8,555 nucleotides of DNA from the NCBI GenBank assembly GCA_003519375.1, contig DOWV01000232.1:26285-34839 (forward strand), read 5' to 3'. A model generated the notes under the pieces. It did not search any database. It worked only from the letters and a program-made list of their open reading frames with translations, and had not been told where the DNA came from. Position 1 is the first letter of the stretch. Each line of letters begins with the position of its first letter. Both the position numbers and the translations under genes were made by a program. Shown here one piece after another: positions 1 to 6,576 of the stretch. The DNA is from Bacteroidota bacterium (GTDB lineage Bacteria > Bacteroidota > Ignavibacteria > UBA10030).

Positions 1-612
1 ATAAATGTCATCCATGATAACATAGATGCCCTTCTTCTCACAATACTCGATAATCTGGGCGATGAATTCTTCCGAGTACATGACACCGGAAGGGTTATTG
101 GGGCTGTTGACGATGATAGCCCTCGTGTAGGACGAAACGGCCTTCAGGATATCTTCCATCCTGGGATGGAAACTGCCGTCTTCCGGTTTGACGATGACGG
201 GCACGGCATACACCATTCGCACCATTTCCGGGTAGCTCACCCAGTAGGGAGCCAGGATGATGACCTCGTCCTGCGGATTCAGCAACGAGTAAAGGAGATT
301 ATAGACCGATTGCTTCGCCCCGGCGGAGACGATGACATTCTCGGGGGCCACGACCCGGTCATAGTTCTCTTCTGTGTATTTGACGATTGCTTTCTTGAGC
401 GATGGGATGCCATCAGTCGGTGTGTATTTGATATCTCCCGCATTGAGCTTCGCCGCCGAGCTCAGGATTGCCGAGATCGGCGCTTTGTTCTTCGGCTCAC
501 CCGCACCGAGGTGAATGACCGCTTCGCCCTTCTCGCGCAGAAGCCTTGCTTCTTCATTCAGCTTCAACGTGGGGGATTCGGCGATTGACTTTGCCAGTTG
601 GCTGACCGTCAT
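1..612 (-). CDS. Class I/II PLP-dependent aminotransferase (aspartate/aromatic type), 3' part cut off
   Basis: First 204 codons of a fold-type I aminotransferase. The reading frame stays open to the window edge, so the C-terminal half is missing, including the Schiff-base lysine. Read directly from the sequence: GAGEP at residues 36-40, the cofactor-phosphate loop SAGAKQ at 96-101, the NSPNNPSG motif at 169-176 (the Asn side chain contacts PLP in this family) and DDIY at 201-204, whose first Asp should pair with the pyridine nitrogen. This pattern fits the aspartate aminotransferase I-beta/gamma group. The ATG at 612-610 is chosen because a near-perfect AAGGAGG lies 11 bases upstream. Following DAHP synthase and tyrA, it probably transaminates 4-hydroxyphenylpyruvate/phenylpyruvate or prephenate, or makes aspartate. 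Substrate cannot be decided from the visible part. Family assignment is secure; the exact role is inference. Confidence 0.93.
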   Translation of the reverse strand, partial: MTVSQLAKSIAESPTLKLNEEARLLREKGEAVIHLGAGEPKNKAPISAILSSAAKLNAGDIKYTPTDGIPSLKKAIVKYTEENYDRVVAPENVIVSAGAKQSVYNLLYSLLNPQDEVIILAPYWVSYPEMVRMVYAVPVIVKPEDGSFHPRMEDILKAVSSYTRAIIVNSPNNPSGVMYSEEFIAQIIEYCEKKGIYVIMDDIY

Positions 613-623
613 GATTTAACTAA

Positions 624-630
624 CCTCCTT
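624..630 (-). promoter_or_regulatory. Strong Shine-Dalgarno of the aminotransferase gene
   Basis: On the minus strand this reads AAGGAGG, fully complementary to the 3' end of 16S rRNA. It lies 11 bases before the ATG at 612. It is the best ribosome binding site in the window and fixes the aminotransferase start. Confidence 0.8.
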
Positions 631-670
631 CTTTGTACCGCAACCTGTTTGATGCTCGTCCGGGTCAAAT

Positions 671-700
671 ATTGTGCCAGCGAATAGCGTGAGAAGCCAA
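671..700 (-). promoter_or_regulatory. Possible promoter in the tyrA-aminotransferase gap
   Basis: In the 166-base gap after tyrA the minus strand carries TTGGCT (695-700) and CACAAT (671-676), each matching four of six positions of the sigma-70 -35 and -10 boxes, with an 18-base spacer. A start near 663 would give a leader of about 50 bases. The match is weak and could occur by chance. The overlapping stretch 665-679 also resembles a sigma-54 site. The only support from context is that this is the largest gap in the window. Confidence 0.2.
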
Positions 701-736
701 AGGGCTGACTGAGCTGAGAGTTCCGGTTTCTCATGG

Positions 737-755
737 CTGGAAGTGCACTTTCCAG
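737..755. repeat. 19-base imperfect inverted repeat in the tyrA-aminotransferase gap
   Basis: The + strand reads CTGGAAGTGCACTTTCCAG. The arms CTGGAA and TTCCAG are perfect complements around a centre containing the palindrome GTGCAC, and one extra T breaks full symmetry. As RNA it could form a six-base-pair stem with a seven-base loop. No run of U follows on the minus strand, so it does not look like an intrinsic terminator. It lies 24 bases past the tyrA stop and upstream of the aminotransferase, so it could be an operator or a 3' mRNA-stabilising hairpin. Its function is unknown. Confidence 0.45.
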
Positions 756-778
756 GAAATAGAAACAAGTCTCGGACC

Positions 779-1891
779 TCAATTTCCGATTTCGAATCCA
801 GCTTTTTGCAGCACACCGACAGCTCGCGCCGCGACCTCGCGGGACTCAAACGCCAGCCGAAATGTACCCCCCCGCCCTTCGCGAATCTTCATCAACTCCA
901 GATCCTTGATATTGATCTTCGCCCGGGTAAGCGACACAGTCAGTTTCGCGAGCATTCCCGGTTGGTCTTCCACAAACACGTACACTTCCTTCAGCGGATA
1001 GAGAAACCCCTTCATGGATTTGGGGATTCTGCTTCGTATCCTCCGCGCTTCGTTGAACATTCGTGCGAACGGCTTGCCTTTTGCGCGGAGCGCCCGCCGG
1101 TACGAGAGAAGCTCGCTAATCATGAGGTCGAGGGCACGTCCTATCTCATCGCGATTGAACGCTAAAATATCATGCCAGATTTCCGGCCGGCTCGATGCGA
1201 TGCGTGTCAGGTCTCTGAATCCTCCAGCCGCCAGGCGCAGATAGGCCGGGCTGGAGTGATGGCGGTTTCCCGCAACATTCGTGAGCGCTACGGCGGTGAG
1301 CTGCGGAACATGGCTGACGACCGAAACGATTTCGTCGTGAAGCTTGGGATCGAGCGTCACCACGCGTGCACCGAGCTCTTCGAGGAATTTCGCGAACCGT
1401 TTCACTGCGGCGCCAGGACGACGTGTAAGCGGAGTAAGAACGTACACCGCGTTTTCGAATAATAATGGATGCGCAGCCTCGACGCCGGAGAGTTCCACGC
1501 CTGCCATCGGATGTCCGCCGACGAAGGTCCCATGAAGAAAGTGCTTCCGGGCAGACTGAATTATTCCGCGCTTGACACTGCCGACATCGGTGACCACGGC
1601 ACCTGCTCCGATCGCGCAGGCTACCTGAGGAAGAAGTTTGAGTATCACCGAAATCGGGGTCGCGAGGAAAACGAGATCGGCATCTGCGACGGTCTTCTTG
1701 AGTTGACGCGAAGCAACGTCGATCGCGCCCCGGCGAAGGGCTTTTCGCAGGACGTCAGGCCGGTCAATGCCTGTGATCACAACAGACCGGAATCGCTTCT
1801 TGATAGCGAGCCCCAGAGAACCGCCGATAACGCCGACACCAATGATGGTGATTCGTCTGAAGGGAGAATCGGTTCTGGAGAGTTTCTTCAT
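779..1891 (-). CDS. tyrA: Prephenate dehydrogenase with C-terminal ACT domain
   Basis: NAD(P)-dependent oxidative decarboxylation of prephenate to 4-hydroxyphenylpyruvate in tyrosine synthesis; cytoplasmic. 370 residues. The N-terminal Rossmann fold has GVGVIGG at 18-24, and Asp43 at the end of the second strand suggests NAD rather than NADP. Catalytic-domain landmarks are TDVGSVK at 101-107 (Ser105), GGHPMAG at 125-131 (His127), VSHVP at 192-196 (His194) and GGFRDLTR at 223-230 (Arg226), matching the active-site Ser, His, His and Arg known in bacterial TyrA. The C-terminus from about 300 (EVYVFVEDQPGMLAKL) is an ACT domain, usually a sensor of tyrosine or another amino acid. The ATG at 1891 begins 14 bases after the DAHP synthase stop, behind only a weak AGG-containing site, suggesting coupled translation. 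Arogenate as substrate cannot be excluded. Confidence 0.95.
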   Translation of the reverse strand: MKKLSRTDSPFRRITIIGVGVIGGSLGLAIKKRFRSVVITGIDRPDVLRKALRRGAIDVASRQLKKTVADADLVFLATPISVILKLLPQVACAIGAGAVVTDVGSVKRGIIQSARKHFLHGTFVGGHPMAGVELSGVEAAHPLLFENAVYVLTPLTRRPGAAVKRFAKFLEELGARVVTLDPKLHDEIVSVVSHVPQLTAVALTNVAGNRHHSSPAYLRLAAGGFRDLTRIASSRPEIWHDILAFNRDEIGRALDLMISELLSYRRALRAKGKPFARMFNEARRIRSRIPKSMKGFLYPLKEVYVFVEDQPGMLAKLTVSLTRAKINIKDLELMKIREGRGGTFRLAFESREVAARAVGVLQKAGFEIGN

Positions 1892-1905
1892 GAACCTGTC
1901 TTGCG

Positions 1906-2922
1906 CTATGCGATGGAGCGTCCAATCGCCTGGGCGATCAGCCGCACTTCCTTCATCATTTGGGAGAACTGTTCGGGGAAGAGCGATTGAGCCCCGTCGG
2001 ACTTCGCATGATCCGGATCATGATGGACTTCGACGATGATACCGTCGGCTCCGGCCGCGACACAAGCCCTGGCCATGGGTATGACCTTGTCACGGATTCC
2101 TATGCCGTGCGAAGGATCGGCAATGACCGGTAGATGGCTCTTCTTCTTCACGACGGGAATCGCGCCGATGTCCAGCGTATTCCGCGTCGCGGTCTCAAAT
2201 GTCCGAATGCCCCGCTCGCAGAGAATCACCTGGTGGTTGCCCCCGGAGAGAATATATTCAGCAGACATGAGCCATTCTTCGATAGTGGCTGCGAGGCCGC
2301 GTTTCAAGAGCACGGGTTTCGAGGCCTTGCCGAGCTCTTTGAGAAAAGTGAAATTTTGCATATTGCGCGCACCGATTTGCAGGATGTCGGCGTATCGTTC
2401 GACGACCGCGATTTGGCTCGCGTCCATCACCTCGGTAATAACTTTGAGTTTGTACTCATCAGCCGCAGCGCGCATGAATCGAAGACCTTCCTCGCCCAAT
2501 CCCTGGAACGAGTAGGGAGAAGTTCTTGGCTTGAACGCACCGCCCCTGAGAATTTTGCCCCCCTCGTCTGCGACAATCTTTGCAATCGTGAACACCTGGG
2601 CTTCGCTTTCTATGGAACACGGGCCGGCCATCACGACGACAGGGTCGCCTCCAAGCTTCACCCCGCCGATGTCGAAGACCGAGCCTTCACGCTTGAAAGC
2701 CCTGCTCGCAAGCTTGTACTGCTCGGTAATGCGGAGCACCTCCGCGACGCCGGGAAGGAGTTCGATCTGCCGATGATCGAATTCCGGATGCACACCGATC
2801 GCACCGAGCACTGTTTGCTGGACGCCTGTCGAACGATGCACGTCAAACCCGTGCTCATGCAGCACACGGATGATGTTCTCAATTTGATTTTCTGTAGTAC
2901 CCGGTTCAGTAACGACTACCAT
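1906..2922 (-). CDS. aroF: 3-deoxy-7-phosphoheptulonate (DAHP) synthase, type I-beta, with N-terminal regulatory domain
   Basis: Condenses PEP and erythrose-4-phosphate to DAHP, the first step of the shikimate pathway; cytoplasmic. From the ATG at 2922 it has 338 residues, the usual length of the Thermotoga-like class. Residues 1 to about 65 form the ferredoxin-like domain that binds feedback amino acids in this class. The barrel follows, with GPCSIES at 100-106, LRGGAFKPRTSPYSFQGLG at 125-143, QIGARNMQNF at 182-191, LLKRG at 205-209 and ILCERGIRTFE at 233-243. Cys102, His272, Glu298 and Asp309 fit the metal ligands of the family. The KPRTS motif separates it from the paralogous KdsA (KANRS). 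The frame is open seven codons further, to a TTG at 2943. The ATG is preferred because homologues begin MxVV and AGGTG lies ten bases upstream. No chorismate mutase domain is fused. The symbol is used loosely; naming varies (aroA/aroG/aroF). Confidence 0.96.
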   Translation of the reverse strand: MVVVTEPGTTENQIENIIRVLHEHGFDVHRSTGVQQTVLGAIGVHPEFDHRQIELLPGVAEVLRITEQYKLASRAFKREGSVFDIGGVKLGGDPVVVMAGPCSIESEAQVFTIAKIVADEGGKILRGGAFKPRTSPYSFQGLGEEGLRFMRAAADEYKLKVITEVMDASQIAVVERYADILQIGARNMQNFTFLKELGKASKPVLLKRGLAATIEEWLMSAEYILSGGNHQVILCERGIRTFETATRNTLDIGAIPVVKKKSHLPVIADPSHGIGIRDKVIPMARACVAAGADGIIVEVHHDPDHAKSDGAQSLFPEQFSQMMKEVRLIAQAIGRSIA

Positions 2923-2932
2923 GGTCTTATCA

Positions 2933-2937
2933 CACCT
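2933..2937 (-). promoter_or_regulatory. Shine-Dalgarno supporting the ATG start of DAHP synthase
   Basis: AGGTG on the minus strand lies ten bases before the ATG at 2922 and inside the extension that a TTG start at 2943 would translate. Together with the usual N-terminus of the family it favours the shorter protein. Confidence 0.5.
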
Positions 2938-2974
2938 ATGCAAGAACGTGAGTGGGAAATAGACAGTACTACGA

Positions 2975-3733
2975 TTAATACCGATCGAGCTTGAAGTTTT
3001 CCCCCAGATACAGCATCCGCGCCTCAGGATCGTTGGCGAGGAATTCCGCCGTGCCCGCTTTCAGAATCCGCCCCTCGAACAGAAGATACGAATGGTCGGT
3101 AATAGAAAGTGTTTCGTGCACATTATGATCCGTGACCAGCACACCGATATTCTTCTCTTTCAGCCTCGTCACAATTTTCATGATTTCTTCGACGGCAATC
3201 GGGTCAATCCCCGCGAATGGTTCATCGAGGAGCATGAATTTCGGATCAAGAGCCAGGGCGCGGGCGATCTCGGTTCTTCGACGCTCACCGCCGGAAAGCA
3301 CATACCCTTTGCTCTTCACAAGGCGTGTCAGGCCGAAATCCTCCAGGAGCCGGTCGCACTTCTCTTCGCGTTCTTTGCGCGAAAGCGGACCGATTTCAAG
3401 CACAGCCAGGATATTCTCGCGGACCGTCAGCCGCCTGAAGACAGACGCCTCCTGAGGCAGATAGCCGATTCCCATTTGTGCCCGCTGGTACATCGCGAGC
3501 GAGGTAATTTCCGCATCATCAACGAAGACCTTGCCTCCATTCGGCCGAACCATACCGACAATCATATAGAACGTCGTCGTCTTCCCGGCGCCGTTGGGAC
3601 CCAGAAGACCGACAATTTCACCCTGCCGGACCTGGACTGTCACTTCGTTCACGACCGTCCGTTTCTTGTACCTCTTGACGAGACCGCTCGACCGTAAGAC
3701 GGCCCGTCCGATGTCGACTCCGTTTTCACTCAT
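2975..3733 (-). CDS. lptB: LPS export ABC transporter ATP-binding protein LptB
   Basis: Cytoplasmic ATPase that powers LPS extraction from the inner membrane with LptF/LptG and feeds the LptC-LptA bridge. From the ATG at 3733 it has 252 residues (about 240 is usual). Seen: Walker A GPNGAGKTT at 45-53, Q-loop LPQEASVF at 92-99 (Gln94), signature LSGGE at 146-150, Walker B FMLLDEP at 167-173 with catalytic Glu171, and the H-loop TDHN with His203. YLPQEASVFRRLTVRENI is highly typical of LptB. The tail YLGENFKLDRY resembles LptB of Bacteroidota/Chlorobiota relatives. The frame is open upstream to 3817, but the start at 3733 overlaps the upstream stop by eight bases, has GGA just before it, and gives the normal family length. 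The longer version adds an unconserved leader. No partner permease is in the window. Confidence 0.96.
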   Translation of the reverse strand: MSENGVDIGRAVLRSSGLVKRYKKRTVVNEVTVQVRQGEIVGLLGPNGAGKTTTFYMIVGMVRPNGGKVFVDDAEITSLAMYQRAQMGIGYLPQEASVFRRLTVRENILAVLEIGPLSRKEREEKCDRLLEDFGLTRLVKSKGYVLSGGERRRTEIARALALDPKFMLLDEPFAGIDPIAVEEIMKIVTRLKEKNIGVLVTDHNVHETLSITDHSYLLFEGRILKAGTAEFLANDPEARMLYLGENFKLDRY

Positions 3734-5006
3734 AGAATCCATGCACGATAGTAAGCTGTCGTCTCCGAGGACGGTCGGTGATCCACCGGAATCCCTCGAG
3801 GTTGTACTGGCGTTCACGTTTGGCGATCATCGGCTCGGGAAAATACTTTCCCTCCACTCCTCCGATAATCTTAATCCGGTCGACGCGCTGATCGGCGAAA
3901 TCCATGAGGATCCTGTCTCCGCTTGACCGGTTCAAGCCATTTGGCTGACTGCCATCAAAAAGGTAGTAGAGACTCGTCGCATTTCTCTCAGCGTCGATCT
4001 GATAGATTCTGCCGTCGCGGAATCGCAGGGTGATTTCCCGGGCGAGGAGCTGGTCGAAACGCTCCCGCAGCACACTGTCGGCTCTCGAGACCGCCATGGA
4101 TCGGCCGCTGACCCACACACTCTCCAGTTTCCGGTTGGACGTCCTGATGACGACGGAATCCCCTGTCACCTGATTCTCTCCATTCCAGACCACCGGATGG
4201 TCACGCAAGACGAGGCGATCTCTCGTGTGATAGTACACCGCCTCGCCGCAGCGTGCGGAGAAGTCCGACCTCGCCATTTCAACCAATCCATTCGCAACGA
4301 AGCGCTGGACTGAGTCCTGAATTGCCTCCATATAGGCGCCTGTCACAAGAAGCGTGTCGATGGTCCCGGGTGCGACCGTGTCGACCTGCATCAGGCGCGG
4401 GTTCTTGGGAATTACCGTGTACCGCTCCCGTTCGAAATGAACGAGCGAGTCCCCAAACACGGTCATATTGTTCCCGGGATTGTCCACCCTCACATTACCG
4501 ACGGCGATGGTTTTTCCTTCATTTTCGAACAAGGTCAGCACATCCGAATGAGTGGACGAGCCGGAATCGACGACGAGAACCTCATCCCTGAACCTGGCCC
4601 GCTTCTCGTTTGCCCAATACTCGCCGAACCTCGCAGTCAGAATCATGGTCCCGCGCACGAGGCGGACGCCTTTCGACATTTCCGCCCGTCGTTCATCGCT
4701 GTAGTACGTCGCTTCGGTCGATGTCATGGTGGTGCTGTCCCGCACGACCTTCACCATTCCATATAATTGGACGACGTTTGTTTGGAGGTTCCTGAATGCC
4801 GAATCACACCATAATTTCACAAGGCCGGTCGCCGAGGGCTGCACCATGTACACATTCCCGATGAGCGCCTGTATCTGATTCGACCCAACGGTGCGGACAT
4901 CGAGCACCTGCGCAGAGCGCACTTCGAAACCCCTTTCCTGGGCAACGAGCGCTGCCGACGCCAAAAAAAACAAGCCAGTCAGAACTCTCAGCGGGATCAG
5001 AGACAT
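3726..5006 (-). CDS. lptA: OstA/LptA-like periplasmic LPS-transport protein, double length
   Basis: Predicted periplasmic beta-jellyroll protein that forms the bridge carrying LPS from LptC to LptD. The N-terminus has a hydrophobic signal-peptide core at about 5-20 (LTGLFFLASAAL), with likely cleavage near VAQ-ER at 23-24. The mature part shows at least two OstA-type strand-rich modules: about 60-150 (LWCDSAF, LYGMVKVVRD, TEATYYSDERRAEMSKGVRL) and about 240-300 (ARCGEAVYYHTRDRLVLRDHPVVW). At 426 residues it is over twice the length of the E. coli LptA (about 185), as in OstA-like proteins of Bacteroidota and Chlorobiota. It lacks the large outer-membrane barrel domain of LptD. The start shares one base with the lptC stop (TAATG), and its end overlaps lptB by eight bases, so translational coupling is likely. 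Family is clear from pattern and position; the one-to-one LptA role is inferred. Confidence 0.85.
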   Translation of the reverse strand: MSLIPLRVLTGLFFLASAALVAQERGFEVRSAQVLDVRTVGSNQIQALIGNVYMVQPSATGLVKLWCDSAFRNLQTNVVQLYGMVKVVRDSTTMTSTEATYYSDERRAEMSKGVRLVRGTMILTARFGEYWANEKRARFRDEVLVVDSGSSTHSDVLTLFENEGKTIAVGNVRVDNPGNNMTVFGDSLVHFERERYTVIPKNPRLMQVDTVAPGTIDTLLVTGAYMEAIQDSVQRFVANGLVEMARSDFSARCGEAVYYHTRDRLVLRDHPVVWNGENQVTGDSVVIRTSNRKLESVWVSGRSMAVSRADSVLRERFDQLLAREITLRFRDGRIYQIDAERNATSLYYLFDGSQPNGLNRSSGDRILMDFADQRVDRIKIIGGVEGKYFPEPMIAKRERQYNLEGFRWITDRPRRRQLTIVHGFYE

Positions 5007-5554
5007 TAGTCTGTCCGTATCTGGGCAGTCACTTTGAAGATCTTGTAATTCCTCAGCCGCTGGTCCGATTCAAATCCCTGACCCTGCACCTTCTCCCGGG
5101 AAGACGTGACCGAGACAAATTCCGGCGTGTGGATCTGCCTGCGCCTGTTATCCCAGAACAACCGCTCGGAACGAAGCTTCGTGCTGTCATCGGAAACCAC
5201 GACCACGTTTCCCTCCGCCCGAAGATCGTAGGTGCGTTCATTGACAACGCCGCGGCTCGCCCACATGGTCGTCGTCTGCTGTCCCAGGTCATTGTAGAAA
5301 AACACGACGATCCCCTGACTCATATTCGTTTCTTGCGGTGAATCGAACTTCTGCACATATCCAGCCTGGATGCGGGCCAACACCCGGCCCGAATCGGAGA
5401 GAACGATCGTGCTGTTCCAGCTCTCCTGCTGCGGAAGATTCGCGGCCTCAATGCCGGGAAGCACACTCGGCTTTATCTTCTCTTCGCAACCGCCCGCCGT
5501 AAATCCGGCGATGATTCCAAGCAGAAGCGCGTATTGAAAACGAGGACGCATCAT
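5006..5554 (-). CDS. lptC: LptC-like LPS export component, predicted lipoprotein
   Basis: Predicted periplasmic component linking the LptBFG transporter to LptA. 182 residues, close to the E. coli LptC (191). The N-terminus has a short basic start, a hydrophobic stretch at about 9-19 and TAGGC, with Cys23 as the likely lipidated residue, so it should be a lipoprotein rather than held by a transmembrane helix. The -3 residue of this lipobox is Ala, less usual than Leu. The fold signature is visible in LRAEGNVVVVSDDSTKLRSE (111-130), then LFWDNRRRQIHTPEFVSVTS and GQGFESDQRLRNYKI, as in LptC/DUF1239 proteins. The start ATGATG overlaps the kdsD stop by four bases (ATGA), and the stop overlaps the next gene by one. 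Confidence rests on these motifs and the lptC-lptA-lptB order. Confidence 0.85.
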   Translation of the reverse strand: MMRPRFQYALLLGIIAGFTAGGCEEKIKPSVLPGIEAANLPQQESWNSTIVLSDSGRVLARIQAGYVQKFDSPQETNMSQGIVVFFYNDLGQQTTTMWASRGVVNERTYDLRAEGNVVVVSDDSTKLRSERLFWDNRRRQIHTPEFVSVTSSREKVQGQGFESDQRLRNYKIFKVTAQIRTD

Positions 5555-6531
5555 GAACTCGCTTCATTTCCCAGTCCGGCCTTCACCAGATCGTGAAGGT
5601 GCAGCATTCCGACCGGCCGGTGGCCTTCATCCACAACGACGAGCTGAGTGATGTTGAATGATTCCATCTCTTCGAGCGCCGTCGCTGCCAGCAGGCCTTT
5701 CCGAATGGTCTTTGGATTCTTCGACATTGCTTCAGCGGCGGTAACATTGGTGACGTTCTTGGTGCGCTGGAGTAGACGCCGCAGATCTCCGTCCGTGATA
5801 ATCCCCAACAATTGCCCTGAGGCATTTACGATACATGTCGCCCCGAGGCGCTTCGAAGTCATTTCCACAATGGCGTCCGAAAGCGGTACCTCAGCCCGGA
5901 CGATGGGCACGTGCGCACCGGACACCATCATTTCTTCGACGCGAAGCAGAAGCCGCTTCCCGAGATTTCCTCCCGGATGGAACATGGCAAACTCTTCCTT
6001 CGTAAAACCCCGTTTGTCAAGGAGCGCTATGGCGAGCGCATCGCCCATTGCCAGCATCGCCGTCGTGGACGCGGTCGGGGCCAGATCATGAGGGCAAGCC
6101 TCCTCTTCCACACTCGTGTCGAGCACGACGTCGCTTTGACGGGCCAGAACCGAAGCGACATTACCTATCATGCCGATCACTTTTACACCGATCCGCCGGA
6201 ACATCGGCACCAGATCAAGGATCTCCTCCGTATCGCCGCTCTTTGAAAGACAAATCACAACATCATCGCCCCGAACCATTCCGAGGTCCCCGTGCACAGC
6301 ATCGGCCGGATGCAGGAAAATGGCCGCTGTTCCGGTGGAGTTCATCGTCGCAACAATTTTCCTGGCGACAAGGCCCGACTTCCCAAGTCCTGTCACAATC
6401 ACTCTCCCGGTGCTCTTGAACACAAGCTCAACCGCCTCGTCAAAGTTCACATCGATCTTCCCCTCGAGCGCTTTGAGAGCCTTGGCTTCAATGCGAATGA
6501 CTTCTTTTCCTCGTTCAATGGATGTCGACAT
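5551..6531 (-). CDS. kdsD: Arabinose-5-phosphate isomerase (KdsD/KpsF family), SIS plus two CBS domains
   Basis: Interconverts ribulose-5-phosphate and arabinose-5-phosphate, supplying the precursor for Kdo; cytoplasmic. 326 residues, the normal length. The SIS domain (about 40-175) carries GLGKSG at 48-53, FLHPADAVHGDLGM at 72-85, SKSGDTEE at 96-103 and CPHDLAPTASTT at 146-157, followed by FHPGGNLGKRL at 184-194. Lys51, Glu103, Glu144 and His185 keep the spacing of the active-site residues reported for E. coli KdsD. Two CBS domains follow, about 205-255 (GIITDGDLRR) and 268-320 (VVVDEGHRPVGMLHLHDLV), where nucleotides may regulate activity. The ATG at 6531 has a weak GGAA seven bases upstream, and 45 bases separate it from the hypothetical gene before it. 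Confidence 0.97.
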   Translation of the reverse strand: MSTSIERGKEVIRIEAKALKALEGKIDVNFDEAVELVFKSTGRVIVTGLGKSGLVARKIVATMNSTGTAAIFLHPADAVHGDLGMVRGDDVVICLSKSGDTEEILDLVPMFRRIGVKVIGMIGNVASVLARQSDVVLDTSVEEEACPHDLAPTASTTAMLAMGDALAIALLDKRGFTKEEFAMFHPGGNLGKRLLLRVEEMMVSGAHVPIVRAEVPLSDAIVEMTSKRLGATCIVNASGQLLGIITDGDLRRLLQRTKNVTNVTAAEAMSKNPKTIRKGLLAATALEEMESFNITQLVVVDEGHRPVGMLHLHDLVKAGLGNEASS

Positions 6532-6576
6532 GGGTAGATTCCAGTTTGACTCGTTCAGTGGCTCATAAGAAACTGC

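Noticed and set aside
737..755. Inverted repeat considered as a rho-independent terminator for tyrA
   Set aside because: The stem is only six base pairs around a seven-base loop, is not GC-rich, and no U-tract follows it on the transcribed strand.
616..849. 77-codon minus-strand frame crossing the tyrA end and running through the gap to just before the aminotransferase
   Set aside because: It overlaps the tyrA C-terminus out of frame, has no visible ribosome binding site at its start, and shows no recognisable protein features. TyrA itself ends normally after a complete ACT domain, so no frameshift needs explaining.
1469..1990. Plus-strand frame of 173 codons opposite tyrA, and similar frames at 166-588, 3092-3697 and 5648-6091
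   Set aside because: All lie opposite clear conserved genes, have no plausible promoter or domain, and follow from codon bias on the coding strand.
2923..2974. Searched the lptB-DAHP synthase gap for a terminator or promoter
   Set aside because: Only a six-base AGTACT palindrome is present. There is no convincing hairpin with a U-tract and no paired -35/-10 boxes.
2134..2994. Long plus-strand open frame (286 codons) opposite the DAHP synthase gene
   Set aside because: It is antisense to an unmistakable conserved enzyme, its composition (many His, Arg, Phe, Asp) is typical of mirror frames in GC-biased codons, and it resembles no known family.
3734..3817. N-terminal extension of LptB by 28 residues
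   Set aside because: The extension overlaps the lptA-like gene, is Ser/Asp-rich and unlike LptB. The start at 3733 gives the family length and a short overlap typical of coupled genes.
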